Positions 35,113 through 44,963 are shown, counted from the stretch's first letter. The stretch is DNA of 64,000 nucleotides from Pseudomonas sp. JM0905a (GCF_014700075.1 NZ_JACXBU010000013.1:1-64000); one strand, 5' to 3'. Numbers and translations: made by a program. Notes: generated by a model not told the origin, from the letters alone.

Positions 35113-35215
35113 CAGGCTCACCACCTCGGTCTGGATGGTTCGGGAAAAGCCGCCCGGCAGCGCCGAACGGGCATTCAGGATAAGGATGGTCCAGTGCACA
35201 CCTGCCGGGGCGGTT

Positions 35216-36145
35216 TCACGCCGACTGGCGCAGGCGCGCGATGTCCCGCACGGGCGGTGCGCCGAACAGCCGGCTGTATTCGCGGCTGAACTGCGACGGG
35301 CTTTCGTAGCCCACCCGGCCGCCGGCGCTGGCGGCGTCCAGGGCTTCCACCAGCATCAGCCGGCGCGCCTCCTGCAGGCGCAATTGCTTCTGGAACTGCA
35401 GCGGGCTCATGGCCGTCATCGCCTTGAAGTGGTGATGCAGCGCCGAGGCGCTCATGTTCACTTCGCTGGCCAGGCGTTCGATCTGTAGCGGCTGGTGGAA
35501 GTTCTTGCGCAACCAGTTCACCGCCCGGCCGATGCGGTGCCCCTGGGTGCCGCTGCTGGCGATCTGGCGCAGCTGCGCGCACTGCTCGCCGCGCAGCAGG
35601 CGATAGAGAATCTCGCGGCGCACCAGCGGCGCCAGCGCGGGGATGTCTTCGGGGGTATCCAGCAGCCGTACAAGGCGCAGCACGGCGTCCTGCAGCGAAT
35701 CACCCAGTCCGCTGACCGACAGGCAGCGCGGACAGGATTGCGGCGCAGGCGTGGGAATCGGCAGCTCCATCAGCAAGGTGCTGATTTCCTTGGGGTCGAG
35801 TTCCAGACGCAGGCTGAGGAACGGCACCTCGGGGCTGGCCTCGGTGACCTGGCCGATCACCGGCAGGTCAACGGACACCACCAGGTATTCCGACGGCCCG
35901 TAGTAATAGGTTTCTTCACCCAGCAGCACTTTCTTGCGCCCCTGCACCACGAGCCCTAGGGCGGGCTCGTAAAGGCAGTGCAGCGGCTCGCTGGGCTGGG
36001 TCGCGCGATACAGGATGAGGCCCGGAATGGCAGTTTCCAGCAGCCCGCCCTGGCGGGTGAATCGTTCAATGAGCTGCACCAGCTCCTGCTGCTGGCGCGC
36101 GACGGAATCGGATTCCTGAGTGGCGAGGAATGCATGTGCATTCAT
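35216..36145 (-). CDS. AraC-family transcriptional regulator
   Basis: This 309-residue protein has an N-terminal AraC-type sensing domain ([27 protein letters not shown]) and a C-terminal double helix-turn-helix ([43 protein letters not shown] and [18 protein letters not shown]). It lies about 100 bp upstream of the Mo-hydroxylase genes in the same direction and is a likely activator of them. I chose the start at 36145, giving the usual length. Confidence 0.87.
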   Translation of the reverse strand: MNAHAFLATQESDSVARQQQELVQLIERFTRQGGLLETAIPGLILYRATQPSEPLHCLYEPALGLVVQGRKKVLLGEETYYYGPSEYLVVSVDLPVIGQVTEASPEVPFLSLRLELDPKEISTLLMELPIPTPAPQSCPRCLSVSGLGDSLQDAVLRLVRLLDTPEDIPALAPLVRREILYRLLRGEQCAQLRQIASSGTQGHRIGRAVNWLRKNFHQPLQIERLASEVNMSASALHHHFKAMTAMSPLQFQKQLRLQEARRLMLVEALDAASAGGRVGYESPSQFSREYSRLFGAPPVRDIARLRQSA

Positions 36146-36342
36146 GGTTTGGACCCTCGGGGAAGATGGGCCAACTCTACCCATGGCTTGCAGGCTAGTC
36201 TCGCGATCGGGAGTGGTTCAGGAGGATCAGGCAATAATCCAGCAGGATTCGGCTATCGACCCAGCCGCCTCGCGCGGCACACTGCCCAACATTCCACAAC
36301 AAGACAGATTCGGGGCGGACCCAACGGCCCGCCCCGCCTTCC

Positions 36343-37365
36343 TCAGTCGGCAACCTTCATCACCACACGCCCACCTGCCGGGCAAGTTTCCATGTGGCGG
36401 TTGGCCTCGACGAAGTCCTCGAACGCGAATACGCGATCAATCGGAGGCTTCAACAGATGATCACGGGTCATCTGGTTTATATGGTCCAGCGCCCGCTTGA
36501 CCGCTGCCTCATTGGCCTCGATGCCCAGCTCCGGAGAACCGGTGAAGTCGAGTACGCAATGACGATAGAACTGCAGATGTTTCTTGAACGCGGCGCAGGC
36601 CGGGAACGCGGTGTCGTTGCCGCCGTTGCAGCCATAGACCACCAGCTTGCCGCGCTGCGCGGCGACGTCGCCCAGGAGCTTCATCTGCTGGCCGGCGCAC
36701 TGGTCCAGGACCACTTCGACGCCTTTGCCCTGGGTGAAGCGCTCGACTTCCAGGACCAGGTCCTGCTCCTCGGTGACGATGATCTTGTCGGCACCCAATT
36801 GCTTGAGGAAGGCACGGCTTTCCGGGTAGCTGGTGGAGGCGATGACCTTGGCACCCAACGCCTTCGCGAGCTGTACCGTCTGCGGTGCCAGGCAGTGCCC
36901 GGCCTCGGTGACCAGAACGTGCTGGCCAGGCTTCACGCCGCCCAGGTCGACCAGGGCGAAATAGGCCATCAGCAGTGCCGTGTAATGAATGCTGGCTTCC
37001 TCCGGCGTCAGCGCGTCGGGATAGGCAACCAGGCCGCCACGCGGCATCAGGACCAGGTCGCCCCAGGCCGGATGCTGGCTCGGCGTGCTGGCCGGGAAGC
37101 TGGCAACGGGCGTGCCGACGGCCAGGTCTTCAACGCCTTCGCCAACGGCTTCCACGATGCCGGCCATCTCCGAGCCAAGGCCGGAGGGTAATTTCGCCGC
37201 CTGTTCGGCCGCCAGGTTCTGCCGCCAGAGCACGTCCCTCCAGCCCACACCCAGGGCCTGGGTACGCACCAGCACTTCACCCGGCCCCGGGACGGGGGTC
37301 GGCAGCTCATCCAGCTGGAGGACTTCGGGGCCTCCGAACTGATGGAAACGGATCATGCGGGACAT
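36343..37365 (-). CDS. mexS: MexS-like zinc-free quinone oxidoreductase family protein
   Basis: This 340-residue MDR-superfamily protein has a GroES-like N-terminal domain (PVPGPGEVLVRTQALGVGWRDVLWRQ) and a Rossmann domain (GVKPGQHVLVTEAGHCLAPQTVQLAKALGAKVIAST). The zinc ligands of alcohol dehydrogenases are not evident. It is divergent from mexT with a 162-bp gap, the arrangement of P. aeruginosa mexS, where loss of MexS function activates MexT and mexEF-oprN. I used the ATG at 37365 (MSRMIRFHQFGG). The symbol is assigned by order and family. Confidence 0.8.
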   Translation of the reverse strand: MSRMIRFHQFGGPEVLQLDELPTPVPGPGEVLVRTQALGVGWRDVLWRQNLAAEQAAKLPSGLGSEMAGIVEAVGEGVEDLAVGTPVASFPASTPSQHPAWGDLVLMPRGGLVAYPDALTPEEASIHYTALLMAYFALVDLGGVKPGQHVLVTEAGHCLAPQTVQLAKALGAKVIASTSYPESRAFLKQLGADKIIVTEEQDLVLEVERFTQGKGVEVVLDQCAGQQMKLLGDVAAQRGKLVVYGCNGGNDTAFPACAAFKKHLQFYRHCVLDFTGSPELGIEANEAAVKRALDHINQMTRDHLLKPPIDRVFAFEDFVEANRHMETCPAGGRVVMKVAD

Positions 37366-37527
37366 CACATACCTCGCCTGTTGACTCTTCATAGCCACGG
37401 ACTCTATCCGGGCTTTATCCACAAAACCACCCGCAGCCATTGATAGTTGTCATAAACGGCGATGATGTGAGCCTTGACGACCGGACCGGGGAATTGCACC
37501 TTTCACACATTAATTACGGATGATTCC

Positions 37528-38445
37528 ATGAACCGGAACGACCTGCGAAGAGTTGACCTCAACCTTCTTATAGTGTTCGAGACGCTCATGCATGAGCGCA
37601 GCGTGACACGCGCAGCGGAAAAGCTCTTCCTCGGCCAGCCGGCGATCAGCGCGGCGCTGGCGCGACTGCGCACCCTGTTCGACGATCCGCTGTTCGTCCG
37701 TACCGGCCGCAGCATGGAGCCCTCGGCGCGAGCCGTGGAAATCTTTGCCCTGCTCTCCCCGGCCCTGGACTCCATCTCCACTGCCGTCAGCCGTGCCGCC
37801 GACTTCGACCCGGCCACCAGCAATGCGGTGTTCCGCATTGGCCTGTCGGACGACGTGGAGTTCGCCCTGCTTCCTGCCCTGCTCCGCCGCCTGCGCGCCG
37901 AAGCTCCTGGCGTGGTGCTGGTGGTACGGCGCACCAACTACCTGTTGATGCCCAACCTGCTGGCCTCCGGCGAAATTTCCGTCGGCGTCGCCTACACGGA
38001 GGAACTGCCGGCCAACGCCAAGCGCAAGACCTTGCGACGCTCCAAGCCCAAGCTGCTGCGCGCCGACTCGGTGCCCGGCGCGCTGAGCCTGGACGACTAC
38101 TGCGAACGGCCCCATGCCCTGGTGTCCTTTGCCGGCGACCTGGGTGGCTTCGTTGATGAGGAACTGGCCAAGGTAGGCAAGACCCGCAAGGTCGTGCTCG
38201 CCGTGCCGCAGTTCAACGGGCTTGGCACCCTGCTCGCGGGTACCGATCTGGTGGCGATGGTGCCGGACTACACCGCCTCCGCCCTGACCGCCGCCGGTGG
38301 CCTGCGCGCCGAGGACCCGCCCATGCCGACCCAGGCATTCGAGCTATCCATGGCCTGGCGCGGCGCCCAGGACAACGACCCCGCCGAGCGCTGGCTGCGT
38401 TCGCGCATCCAGATGTACTGCGGCGATCCGGATAGTCTGGAATAG
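37528..38445 (+). CDS. mexT: MexT, LysR-family activator of mexEF-oprN
   Basis: This 305-residue protein has a helix-turn-helix (RSVTRAAEKLFLGQPAISAALARLRTLF) and sequence very close to what I recall of P. aeruginosa MexT throughout, including 'LNLLIVFETLMHERSV', 'NYLLMPNLLASGEISVG' and 'FELSMAWRGAQDNDPAERWLRSRI'. It activates the efflux operon that follows, in response to redox or electrophilic stress signalled through MexS. The reading frame is intact and full-length. In P. aeruginosa, mexT often carries inactivating or activating indels; none is evident here. Confidence 0.9.
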   Translation: MNRNDLRRVDLNLLIVFETLMHERSVTRAAEKLFLGQPAISAALARLRTLFDDPLFVRTGRSMEPSARAVEIFALLSPALDSISTAVSRAADFDPATSNAVFRIGLSDDVEFALLPALLRRLRAEAPGVVLVVRRTNYLLMPNLLASGEISVGVAYTEELPANAKRKTLRRSKPKLLRADSVPGALSLDDYCERPHALVSFAGDLGGFVDEELAKVGKTRKVVLAVPQFNGLGTLLAGTDLVAMVPDYTASALTAAGGLRAEDPPMPTQAFELSMAWRGAQDNDPAERWLRSRIQMYCGDPDSLE

Positions 38446-38467
38446 ACAACCCGCTCGCTCTGCTTCC

Positions 38468-38566
38468 TGTAAGGGCGAATTCATTCGCCAAGCAGGCCGA
38501 AGGTCTGCCCCATCAGTCTCTCAGGGGATGCTCCGCATCCCTTGGCGATTGAAATCGCCCCTACAA
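38468..38566. repeat. Long REP-like repeat between mexT and mexE
   Basis: The left arm CTGTAAGGGCGAATTCATTCGCC and right arm GGCGATTGAAATCGCCCCTACA enclose two small hairpins (CAGGCCGAAGGTCTG; GGGATGCTCCGCATCCC). It is the same two-arm form as at 22069 and 63120. Confidence 0.68.
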
Positions 38567-38617
38567 ATCCTGATCCACCCCCAGACCATCAACAAATCCA
38601 TAACCCTGCCCTGATCA

Positions 38618-38641
38618 ATCACTTCCAGTGATATTCATCTT
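38618..38641 (+). promoter_or_regulatory. Candidate MexT-binding (nod-box-like) site upstream of mexE
   Basis: ATCA-CTTCC-AGTGAT-ATTC-ATCTT roughly follows the MexT consensus ATCA-N5-GTCGAT-N4-ACYAT as I recall it, at the expected distance (about 80 bp) before mexE. The match is partial. Confidence 0.4.
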
Positions 38642-38651
38642 CAGGGCATTC

Positions 38652-38669
38652 GATTCGTCTGGTCGAATC
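38652..38669. promoter_or_regulatory. Palindrome GATTCG-N6-CGAATC upstream of mexE
   Basis: A perfect 6-bp inverted repeat with a 6-bp centre, 51 bp before the mexE start. It could be an additional operator or part of the MexT-responsive region. Confidence 0.4.
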
Positions 38670-38719
38670 CCAGCTTGCAGACTCCGCCCATTCATAAAAC
38701 CAATTGGCGGAGCTGTCCC

Positions 38720-39964
38720 ATGGAAGCACTTCACAAGAATCTCTGGCGTTACCCACTTACCCTTGCGGCAGCAGTGGTACTGGTCGCCTGTGGCAAGGCA
38801 CCGGAAGCCAACCTCAACCACGCAGCCCCCAAAGTCTCCGTCGCCGAGGTGATCGAGCAGCCCCTCAACGAGTGGGATGAGTTCACCGGCCGCCTGGAAG
38901 CCCCCGAATCCGTCGAAATCCGTCCGCGCGTCTCCGGCTACATCGACCGAGTGGCCTTCGACGAAGGCAGCCTGGTGAAGAAAGGCGACCTGCTGTTCCA
39001 GATCGACCCGCGCCCATTCGAGGCGGAGGTCAAGCGCCTGGAAGCCCAGCTGCAACAGGCCCGCGCCAACCAGAACCGTGCCGCCAACGAAGCCCGTCGC
39101 GGCGAGCGTCTGCGCCAGACCAACGCCATCTCTGCCGAACTGGCCGACGCGCGCACCACTGCCGCGGTCGAAGCCCAGGCTGCAGTTGCCGCCACCCAGG
39201 CCGAGCTCGACAACGCCAAGCTCAACCTCAGCTTCACCCGCGTGACCGCGCCCATCGATGGCCGCGTCAGCCGTGCCGAAATCACCGAAGGCAACCTGGT
39301 CAACGCCAGCCAGTCGCTGCTGACCTCCGTGGTGTCCACCGACAAGGTCTACGCCTACTTCGACGCCGACGAACGCGCCTTCCTCAAATACGTGGAACTG
39401 GCCCGCAAGACCGGCTCCGACACCCGCGCTGCCAGCCCGGTGTACATGGGCCTGTCCAGCGAAACCGGCAACCCGCACCTGGGACAGCTGGACTTCCTCG
39501 ACAACCAGGTCAACCCGCGCACCGGCACCATCCGTGGCCGCGCCGTGTTCGACAACAAGGACGGCCGCTTCACCCCCGGTCTCTACGCCCGCATCAAGCT
39601 GGTGGGCAGCGAGACCTACCCCGCCGCACTGATCAAGGACGAAGCCATCGGTACTGACCTGGGCAAGAAATTCGTCCTGGTGCTCGGTGACGACAACAAG
39701 GTGAATTACCGCTCCATCGAGCTGGGTCCGAAGCTGGAAGGCCTGCGCATCGTCCGCAACGGCCTGGCCAAGGGCGAGAAGATCGTCGTCAACGGCCTGC
39801 AGCGCGCCATGCCGGGCGCCCCGGTGGAACCGGAAGCCGTGCCCATGGCCGACGAAGCCACCCTCGACCAGCTGGCCCGCCTGCGCCAGTCCGTGGAAGA
39901 GCGCGACGCACCGCGCGTTGCCGAGCAGAACGCCACCAAACCTTCCGTCGGTCCGCGCGGCTGA
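38720..39964 (+). CDS. mexE: MexE, RND efflux periplasmic adaptor
   Basis: This 414-residue membrane fusion protein has a lipoprotein signal (AAAVVLVACGK). A lipoyl/barrel-sandwich domain (RPRVSGYIDRVAFDEGSLVKKGDLLFQIDPRPF) flanks a long alpha-hairpin (residues 100-170, Ala/Gln/Arg rich), followed by a beta-barrel and a membrane-proximal domain. It links the inner-membrane pump MexF to the outer-membrane channel OprN. It is the first gene of the operon; mexF starts 11 bp after its stop. Confidence 0.93.
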   Translation: MEALHKNLWRYPLTLAAAVVLVACGKAPEANLNHAAPKVSVAEVIEQPLNEWDEFTGRLEAPESVEIRPRVSGYIDRVAFDEGSLVKKGDLLFQIDPRPFEAEVKRLEAQLQQARANQNRAANEARRGERLRQTNAISAELADARTTAAVEAQAAVAATQAELDNAKLNLSFTRVTAPIDGRVSRAEITEGNLVNASQSLLTSVVSTDKVYAYFDADERAFLKYVELARKTGSDTRAASPVYMGLSSETGNPHLGQLDFLDNQVNPRTGTIRGRAVFDNKDGRFTPGLYARIKLVGSETYPAALIKDEAIGTDLGKKFVLVLGDDNKVNYRSIELGPKLEGLRIVRNGLAKGEKIVVNGLQRAMPGAPVEPEAVPMADEATLDQLARLRQSVEERDAPRVAEQNATKPSVGPRG

Positions 39965-39975
39965 GGTAGCACGCC

Positions 39976-42900
39976 ATGAATTTTTCCCAGTTCTTCATCC
40001 AGCGGCCGATCTTCGCCGCCGTGCTGTCGCTGCTGATCCTGATCGGCGGCGCCATCTCGCTGTTCCAGCTGCCCATCAGCGAATACCCCGAAGTGGTACC
40101 GCCCACCGTAGTGGTACGCGCCACCTTCCCCGGCGCCAACCCCAAGGTGATCGGTGAAACCGTCGCCTCGCCGCTGGAGCAGGCCATCGTCGGCGTGGAA
40201 GGCATGCTCTACATGTCCTCCCAGGCCACCGCGGACGGCAAGCTGACCCTGACCATCACCTTCGCCCTGGGTACCGACCTGGACAACGCCCAGGTGCAGG
40301 TGCAGAACCGCGTGACCCGCACCGAGCCCAAGCTGCCGGAGGAAGTCACCCGGATCGGCATCACGGTCGACAAGGCCTCGCCCGACCTGACCATGGTCGT
40401 GCACCTGACCTCGCCCGATAACCGTTACGACATGCTCTACCTGTCCAACTACGCCGCGCTCAACGTCAAGGACGAGCTGGCGCGCCTGGACGGCGTGGGC
40501 GACGTGCAGCTGTTCGGCATGGGCGATTACTCCCTGCGCGTGTGGCTGGACCCGAACAAGGTGGCCTCGCGCAACCTGACCGCCACCGACGTGGTCAACG
40601 CCATCCGCGAGCAGAACCGCCAGGTGGCCGCCGGTGCCCTCGGTGCCCCGCCGTCCAACGCCGGCAACAGCTTCCAGCTCTCGATCAACACCCAGGGCCG
40701 CCTGGTCACCGAGGAAGAGTTCGAGAACATCATCATCCGTTCCGGTGAAGACGGCGAAATCACTCGCCTGAAGGACATCGCCCGTGTCGAGCTGGGCTCC
40801 AGCCAGTACGCCCTGCGTTCGCTGCTGAACAACCAGCCGGCCGTGGCCATTCCGGTATTCCAGCGCCCCGGTTCCAACGCCATCGAGATTTCCGATGCCG
40901 TCCGGGCACGCATGGCCGAGCTGAAGCAGAACTTCCCCCAGGGCATGGACTACGAAATCGTCTATGACCCGACCATCTTCGTGCGCGGCTCCATCGAGGC
41001 CGTGGTCCACACCCTGCTCGAAGCCATCGTGCTCGTGGTCCTGGTGGTGATCCTGTTCCTGCAGACCTGGCGCGCCTCGATCATCCCGCTGGCCGCCGTG
41101 CCGGTGTCGCTGATCGGTACCTTCGCGGTGATGCACCTGTTCGGCTTCTCGTTGAATGCCCTGTCTCTGTTCGGCCTGGTGCTGGCCATCGGCATCGTGG
41201 TAGACGACGCCATCGTGGTCGTAGAAAACGTCGAGCGGAACATCGGCCTCGGCAAATCCCCCATCGACGCCACCCGCCAGGCCATGAAGGAAGTGACCGG
41301 CCCGATCATCGCCACCGCCCTCGTGCTGTGCGCCGTGTTCGTACCCACCGCCTTCATCTCCGGCCTCACCGGACAGTTCTACCAGCAGTTCGCCCTGACC
41401 ATCGCCATTTCCACGGTGATCTCGGCCTTCAACTCGCTGACCCTGTCGCCGGCCCTGGCTGCCGTGCTGCTGAAGGATCACCACGCACCGAAGGACCGCT
41501 TCTCCCGCGTGCTCGACAAGCTGTTCGGCGGCTGGCTGTTCGGCCCGTTCAACCGCATGTTCGAACGTGCCGGCGGAGGTTATGTCGGCACCGTGCGCCG
41601 TGTGCTGCGCGGCAGCAGCATCGCCCTGGTGGTTTACGGCGGCCTGCTGGTGCTCGGCTACCTGGGCTTCTCCAGCACCCCGACCGGTTTCGTACCGCAG
41701 CAGGACAAGCAGTACCTGGTGGCCTTCGCCCAACTGCCGGACGCCGCCACCCTGGACCGCACCGAGGCCGTGATCAAGCGCATGTCGGAGATCGCCTCCA
41801 AGCATCCGGGCGTGGAGAACACCGTGGCCTTCCCGGGCCTGTCCATCAACGGTTTCACCAACAGCCCGAACAGCGGCATCGTGTTCACCCCGCTCAAGCC
41901 TTTCGATGAGCGCAAGGACCCGTCCATGTCCGCTGGCGCCATCGCGGCCGAACTGAACAAGCAGTTCGCCGACATCCAGGACGCCTACATCGCGATCTTC
42001 CCGCCGCCCCCGGTACAGGGCCTCGGCACCATCGGCGGCTTCCGCCTGCAGGTCGAGGACCGTGGCAACCTGGGCTACGAGGAGCTGTACAAGCAGACCC
42101 AGAACATCATCGCCAAGGCGCGCCAGCTGCCGGAGCTGAACCCCATGTCGGTGTTCACCAGCTACCAGGTCAACGTGCCCCAGGTGGATGCCGCCATCGA
42201 CCGCGAGAAGGCCAAGACCCACGGCGTGGCCATCAGCGACATCTTCGACACCATGCAGGTGTACCTGGGTTCGCTGTACGCCAACGACTTCAACCGCTTC
42301 GGCCGCACCTACCAGGTCAACGTCCAGGCAGAGCAGCAATTCCGCCTGGAACCCGAGCAGATCGGCCAGTTGAAGGTGCGCAACAACCGTGGCGAGATGA
42401 TCCCGCTGTCCACCTTCGTCAAGGTGGAGAACAGCTCGGGCCCTGACCGCGTGATGCACTACAACGGCTTCATCACCGCCGAGATCAACGGCGCTGCGGC
42501 CCCCGGCTACAGCTCCGGCCAGGCCGAAGCGGCGATCGCCAGGCTGCTGGAAGAAGAACTGCCCAACGGCATGACCTACGAGTGGACCGACCTGACCTTC
42601 CAGCAGATCCTCGCTGGCAATACCGCGGTGTTCATCTTCCCGCTCTGCGTGCTGCTGGCCTTCCTGGTGCTGGCCGCCCAGTACGAGAGCTGGAGCCTGC
42701 CGCTGGCGGTGATCCTGATCGTGCCGACCGTGCTGTTCTCCGCCATCACCGGGGTGATCCTGGCCGGTAGCGACAACAACATCTTCACCCAGATCGGCCT
42801 GATCGTACTGGTGGGCCTGGCGTGCAAGAACGCCATCCTCATCGTCGAGTTCGCCAAGGAGAAACAGGAAGAAGGCCTGGACCGCATCGCTGCCGTCCTG

Positions 42901-43164
42901 GAAGCCTGCCGCCTGCGTCTGCGCCCGATCCTGATGACCTCCATCGCCTTCATCATGGGTGTGGTGCCCCTGGTGATCTCCTCCGGCGCCGGCGCCGAAA
43001 TGCGTCACGCCATGGGTGTAGCGGTGTTCAGCGGGATGATCGGCGTGACCTTCTTCGGCCTGCTGCTGACCCCGGTGTTCTATGTCCTGATCCGCGGCTT
43101 CGTCGAAAAAGGCGAAGCCCGCAAGGCCGCCCGCGTCCAGAAACTGAAGGAAGCCCACGCATGA
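39976..43164 (+). CDS. mexF: MexF, RND multidrug efflux pump
   Basis: This 1062-residue hydrophobe/amphiphile efflux RND transporter has twelve transmembrane helices and two large periplasmic loops. The proton-relay aspartates lie in TM4 (LAIGIVVDDAIVVVENVERN), and the TM10-11 region contains LVGLACKNAILIVEFAKEKQ. It exports chloramphenicol, trimethoprim, fluoroquinolones and quinolone signal precursors in P. aeruginosa. Its stop overlaps the oprN start (ATGATG), so expression is coupled. Confidence 0.95.
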   Translation: MNFSQFFIQRPIFAAVLSLLILIGGAISLFQLPISEYPEVVPPTVVVRATFPGANPKVIGETVASPLEQAIVGVEGMLYMSSQATADGKLTLTITFALGTDLDNAQVQVQNRVTRTEPKLPEEVTRIGITVDKASPDLTMVVHLTSPDNRYDMLYLSNYAALNVKDELARLDGVGDVQLFGMGDYSLRVWLDPNKVASRNLTATDVVNAIREQNRQVAAGALGAPPSNAGNSFQLSINTQGRLVTEEEFENIIIRSGEDGEITRLKDIARVELGSSQYALRSLLNNQPAVAIPVFQRPGSNAIEISDAVRARMAELKQNFPQGMDYEIVYDPTIFVRGSIEAVVHTLLEAIVLVVLVVILFLQTWRASIIPLAAVPVSLIGTFAVMHLFGFSLNALSLFGLVLAIGIVVDDAIVVVENVERNIGLGKSPIDATRQAMKEVTGPIIATALVLCAVFVPTAFISGLTGQFYQQFALTIAISTVISAFNSLTLSPALAAVLLKDHHAPKDRFSRVLDKLFGGWLFGPFNRMFERAGGGYVGTVRRVLRGSSIALVVYGGLLVLGYLGFSSTPTGFVPQQDKQYLVAFAQLPDAATLDRTEAVIKRMSEIASKHPGVENTVAFPGLSINGFTNSPNSGIVFTPLKPFDERKDPSMSAGAIAAELNKQFADIQDAYIAIFPPPPVQGLGTIGGFRLQVEDRGNLGYEELYKQTQNIIAKARQLPELNPMSVFTSYQVNVPQVDAAIDREKAKTHGVAISDIFDTMQVYLGSLYANDFNRFGRTYQVNVQAEQQFRLEPEQIGQLKVRNNRGEMIPLSTFVKVENSSGPDRVMHYNGFITAEINGAAAPGYSSGQAEAAIARLLEEELPNGMTYEWTDLTFQQILAGNTAVFIFPLCVLLAFLVLAAQYESWSLPLAVILIVPTVLFSAITGVILAGSDNNIFTQIGLIVLVGLACKNAILIVEFAKEKQEEGLDRIAAVLEACRLRLRPILMTSIAFIMGVVPLVISSGAGAEMRHAMGVAVFSGMIGVTFFGLLLTPVFYVLIRGFVEKGEARKAARVQKLKEAHA

Positions 43165-44555
43165 TGTACAAGGCTTTTACCCCTGCCCTGCTGGCACTGG
43201 CGCTCTCCGCCTGTGCCGTAGGCCCGGACTACAAGGCCCCTGAAAGCGAGCCCGCGCGGCTCGCCTCGGCGGAGGCCGTGAAAGTCGACCGTTCGCGCTT
43301 CGAGAGCCTCTGGTGGCAGCAGTTCGACGACCCGACGCTGAACCAGCTGGTGCAACAGTCGCTCCAGCAAAACCGTGAGCTGCGCGTGGCCTTCGCCCGC
43401 CTCAAGGCCGCCCGCGCCATCCGCGATGACGTCGGCAACGACCAGTTCCCGGTAGTTACCGCCGGTGCCAGCGCCGAGATCGGCAAGGGCCAGCAACCCG
43501 GCGTCACCGAAGAGCGGGTCAACGCCGAACGTTACGACCTCGGCCTGAACATGGCCTGGGAACTGGATCTGTTCGGCCGCATCCAGCGGCAGATCGAGGC
43601 CAGTGAAGCGGAATCCGACGCGGCCCAGGCCGACCTGCAACAGCTGCAGGTGAGCCTGATCGCCGAGCTGGTGGACGCCTACGGCAACCTGCGCGGGGCC
43701 CAGCTGCGTGAACGCATCGCTCGCGACAACCTGGAAAACCAGCGCGAATCCCGAGCCCTGACCGAGCAACTGCGCGATGCCGGCGTCGGCAGCGAACTGG
43801 ACGTACTACGCGCCGATGGCCGCCTGGCCGCCACCGAAGCCAGCGTGCCGCAACTGCAGGCCGAGGAAGCCCGCGCCCGCAACCGCATCGCCACCCTGCT
43901 CGGCCAGCGCCCGGAGCAGTTGACTGTGGACCTGTCGCCCAAACCGCTGCCGGTGATCGCCAAGGAACTGCCCATCGGCGACCCAGCCGAGTTGCTGCGC
44001 CGCCGTCCGGATGTCCGCTCCGCCGAGCGTCAGCTGGCCGCCGCCACCGCCGGTGTGGGCGTGGCTACTGCCGATCTGTTCCCTCGCGTGAGCCTTTCCG
44101 GCTTCCTCGGTTTCACCGCCGGGCGCGGCTCACAGATCGGTTCGTCCGCCGCCCGCGCCTGGGCCGTGGCACCGACCATCTCCTGGGCCGCCTTCGATCT
44201 CGGCAGCGTCCGGGCCCAGATCCGCGCTTCCGAAGCCGACGCCGAGGGCGCGCTGGCCAGCTACGAGCAGCAGGTGCTGCTGGCCCTGGAGGAGTCGGAA
44301 AACGCCTTCAGCGACTACGGCAAGCGCCAGGAGCGGCTGGTGTCCCTGGTTCGCCAGTCGGAAGCCACCCGCGCCGCCGCCGAACAGGCTGCAACGCGTT
44401 ATCGCGAAGGCACCGTGGACTTCCTCGTGCTGCTGGACGCCGAACGCGAGCGCCTGGCCGCTGAAGACGCCCAGGCCCAGGCTGAAACGGATGTCTATCG
44501 CGGCATTGTCGCCATCTACAAGGCCCTTGGCGGCGGCTGGCAGCCGCAGGCCTGA
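43161..44555 (+). CDS. oprN: OprN, outer-membrane efflux channel
   Basis: This 464-residue TolC-family lipoprotein has a lipoprotein signal with Cys (LLALALSACAVGPDYK) and two structural repeats of helical hairpins (LQQNRELRVAFARLKAAR and RRRPDVRSAERQLAAATAGVGVATADLFPRVSL). It completes the MexEF-OprN tripartite pump. The start overlaps the mexF stop. A stem-loop with a U-tract follows at 44598. Confidence 0.93.
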   Translation: MMYKAFTPALLALALSACAVGPDYKAPESEPARLASAEAVKVDRSRFESLWWQQFDDPTLNQLVQQSLQQNRELRVAFARLKAARAIRDDVGNDQFPVVTAGASAEIGKGQQPGVTEERVNAERYDLGLNMAWELDLFGRIQRQIEASEAESDAAQADLQQLQVSLIAELVDAYGNLRGAQLRERIARDNLENQRESRALTEQLRDAGVGSELDVLRADGRLAATEASVPQLQAEEARARNRIATLLGQRPEQLTVDLSPKPLPVIAKELPIGDPAELLRRRPDVRSAERQLAAATAGVGVATADLFPRVSLSGFLGFTAGRGSQIGSSAARAWAVAPTISWAAFDLGSVRAQIRASEADAEGALASYEQQVLLALEESENAFSDYGKRQERLVSLVRQSEATRAAAEQAATRYREGTVDFLVLLDAERERLAAEDAQAQAETDVYRGIVAIYKALGGGWQPQA

Positions 44556-44597
44556 CCCTTTCCTCCCTTGCCCGGCCTCCCCCGGCCGGCAACTTCA

Positions 44598-44636
44598 CCC
44601 CGCGGAGTCGAGCTCCTCACCGTGGGGCTTTTTATT
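44598..44636 (+). terminator. Intrinsic terminator of mexEF-oprN
   Basis: CCCCGCGG pairs with CCGTGGGG (one G-T wobble) and is followed by CTTTTTATT. The inner part GAG..CTC extends the stem. Confidence 0.75.
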
Positions 44637-44771
44637 CAGGTCCGCGTGGGCATCTGTGGGCGACCGGCAACGCCGGCCACCCAGGGCCCACGGACCGTTT
44701 CAAGGACGGATGCACCAAATTCGGAGATTGCTCTGGATACCCCAACCCTTGATCTCGACAGGAGACCAACC

Positions 44772-44963
44772 ATGAAAACCCTGATCACGTCCGCCACCCT
44801 GCTTGCCGTAGCCCTCTGCGCCGGTAGCGCAATGGCCTCGAGCGGCGGCGACCGCACCATCTCCCGCTACGAGAAGCGCCTTGCGCAGATCGAGCTGCAG
44901 CGCAAAGCGCAAGAAGAAGTCGCGCAGCAGAAAGAGCTTTCTGAAAAAGCCAAACGTGGCTAA
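44772..44963 (+). CDS. Small periplasmic protein with PtrA-like N-terminal motif
   Basis: This 63-residue protein has a signal peptide (MKTLITSATLLAVALCAGSAMA). The mature part starts SSGGDRTISRYEKR and continues as a charged helix (AQIELQRKAQEEVAQQKELSEKAKRG). The 'GGDRT' opening is shared with PtrA-like co-regulatory small proteins of Pseudomonas and with the nine-fold repeat protein at 28389. The function is unknown; PtrA itself is a copper-linked repressor of type III secretion in P. aeruginosa. It has a good ribosome site (GGAGACC). Confidence 0.78.
   Translation: MKTLITSATLLAVALCAGSAMASSGGDRTISRYEKRLAQIELQRKAQEEVAQQKELSEKAKRG

Noticed and set aside
39706-43158. A 1150-codon open frame antisense to mexF
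   Set aside because: High-GC codon bias keeps the opposite strand open. The peptide is His/Gly/Gln-rich with no domain sense, while mexF on the + strand is unmistakable.
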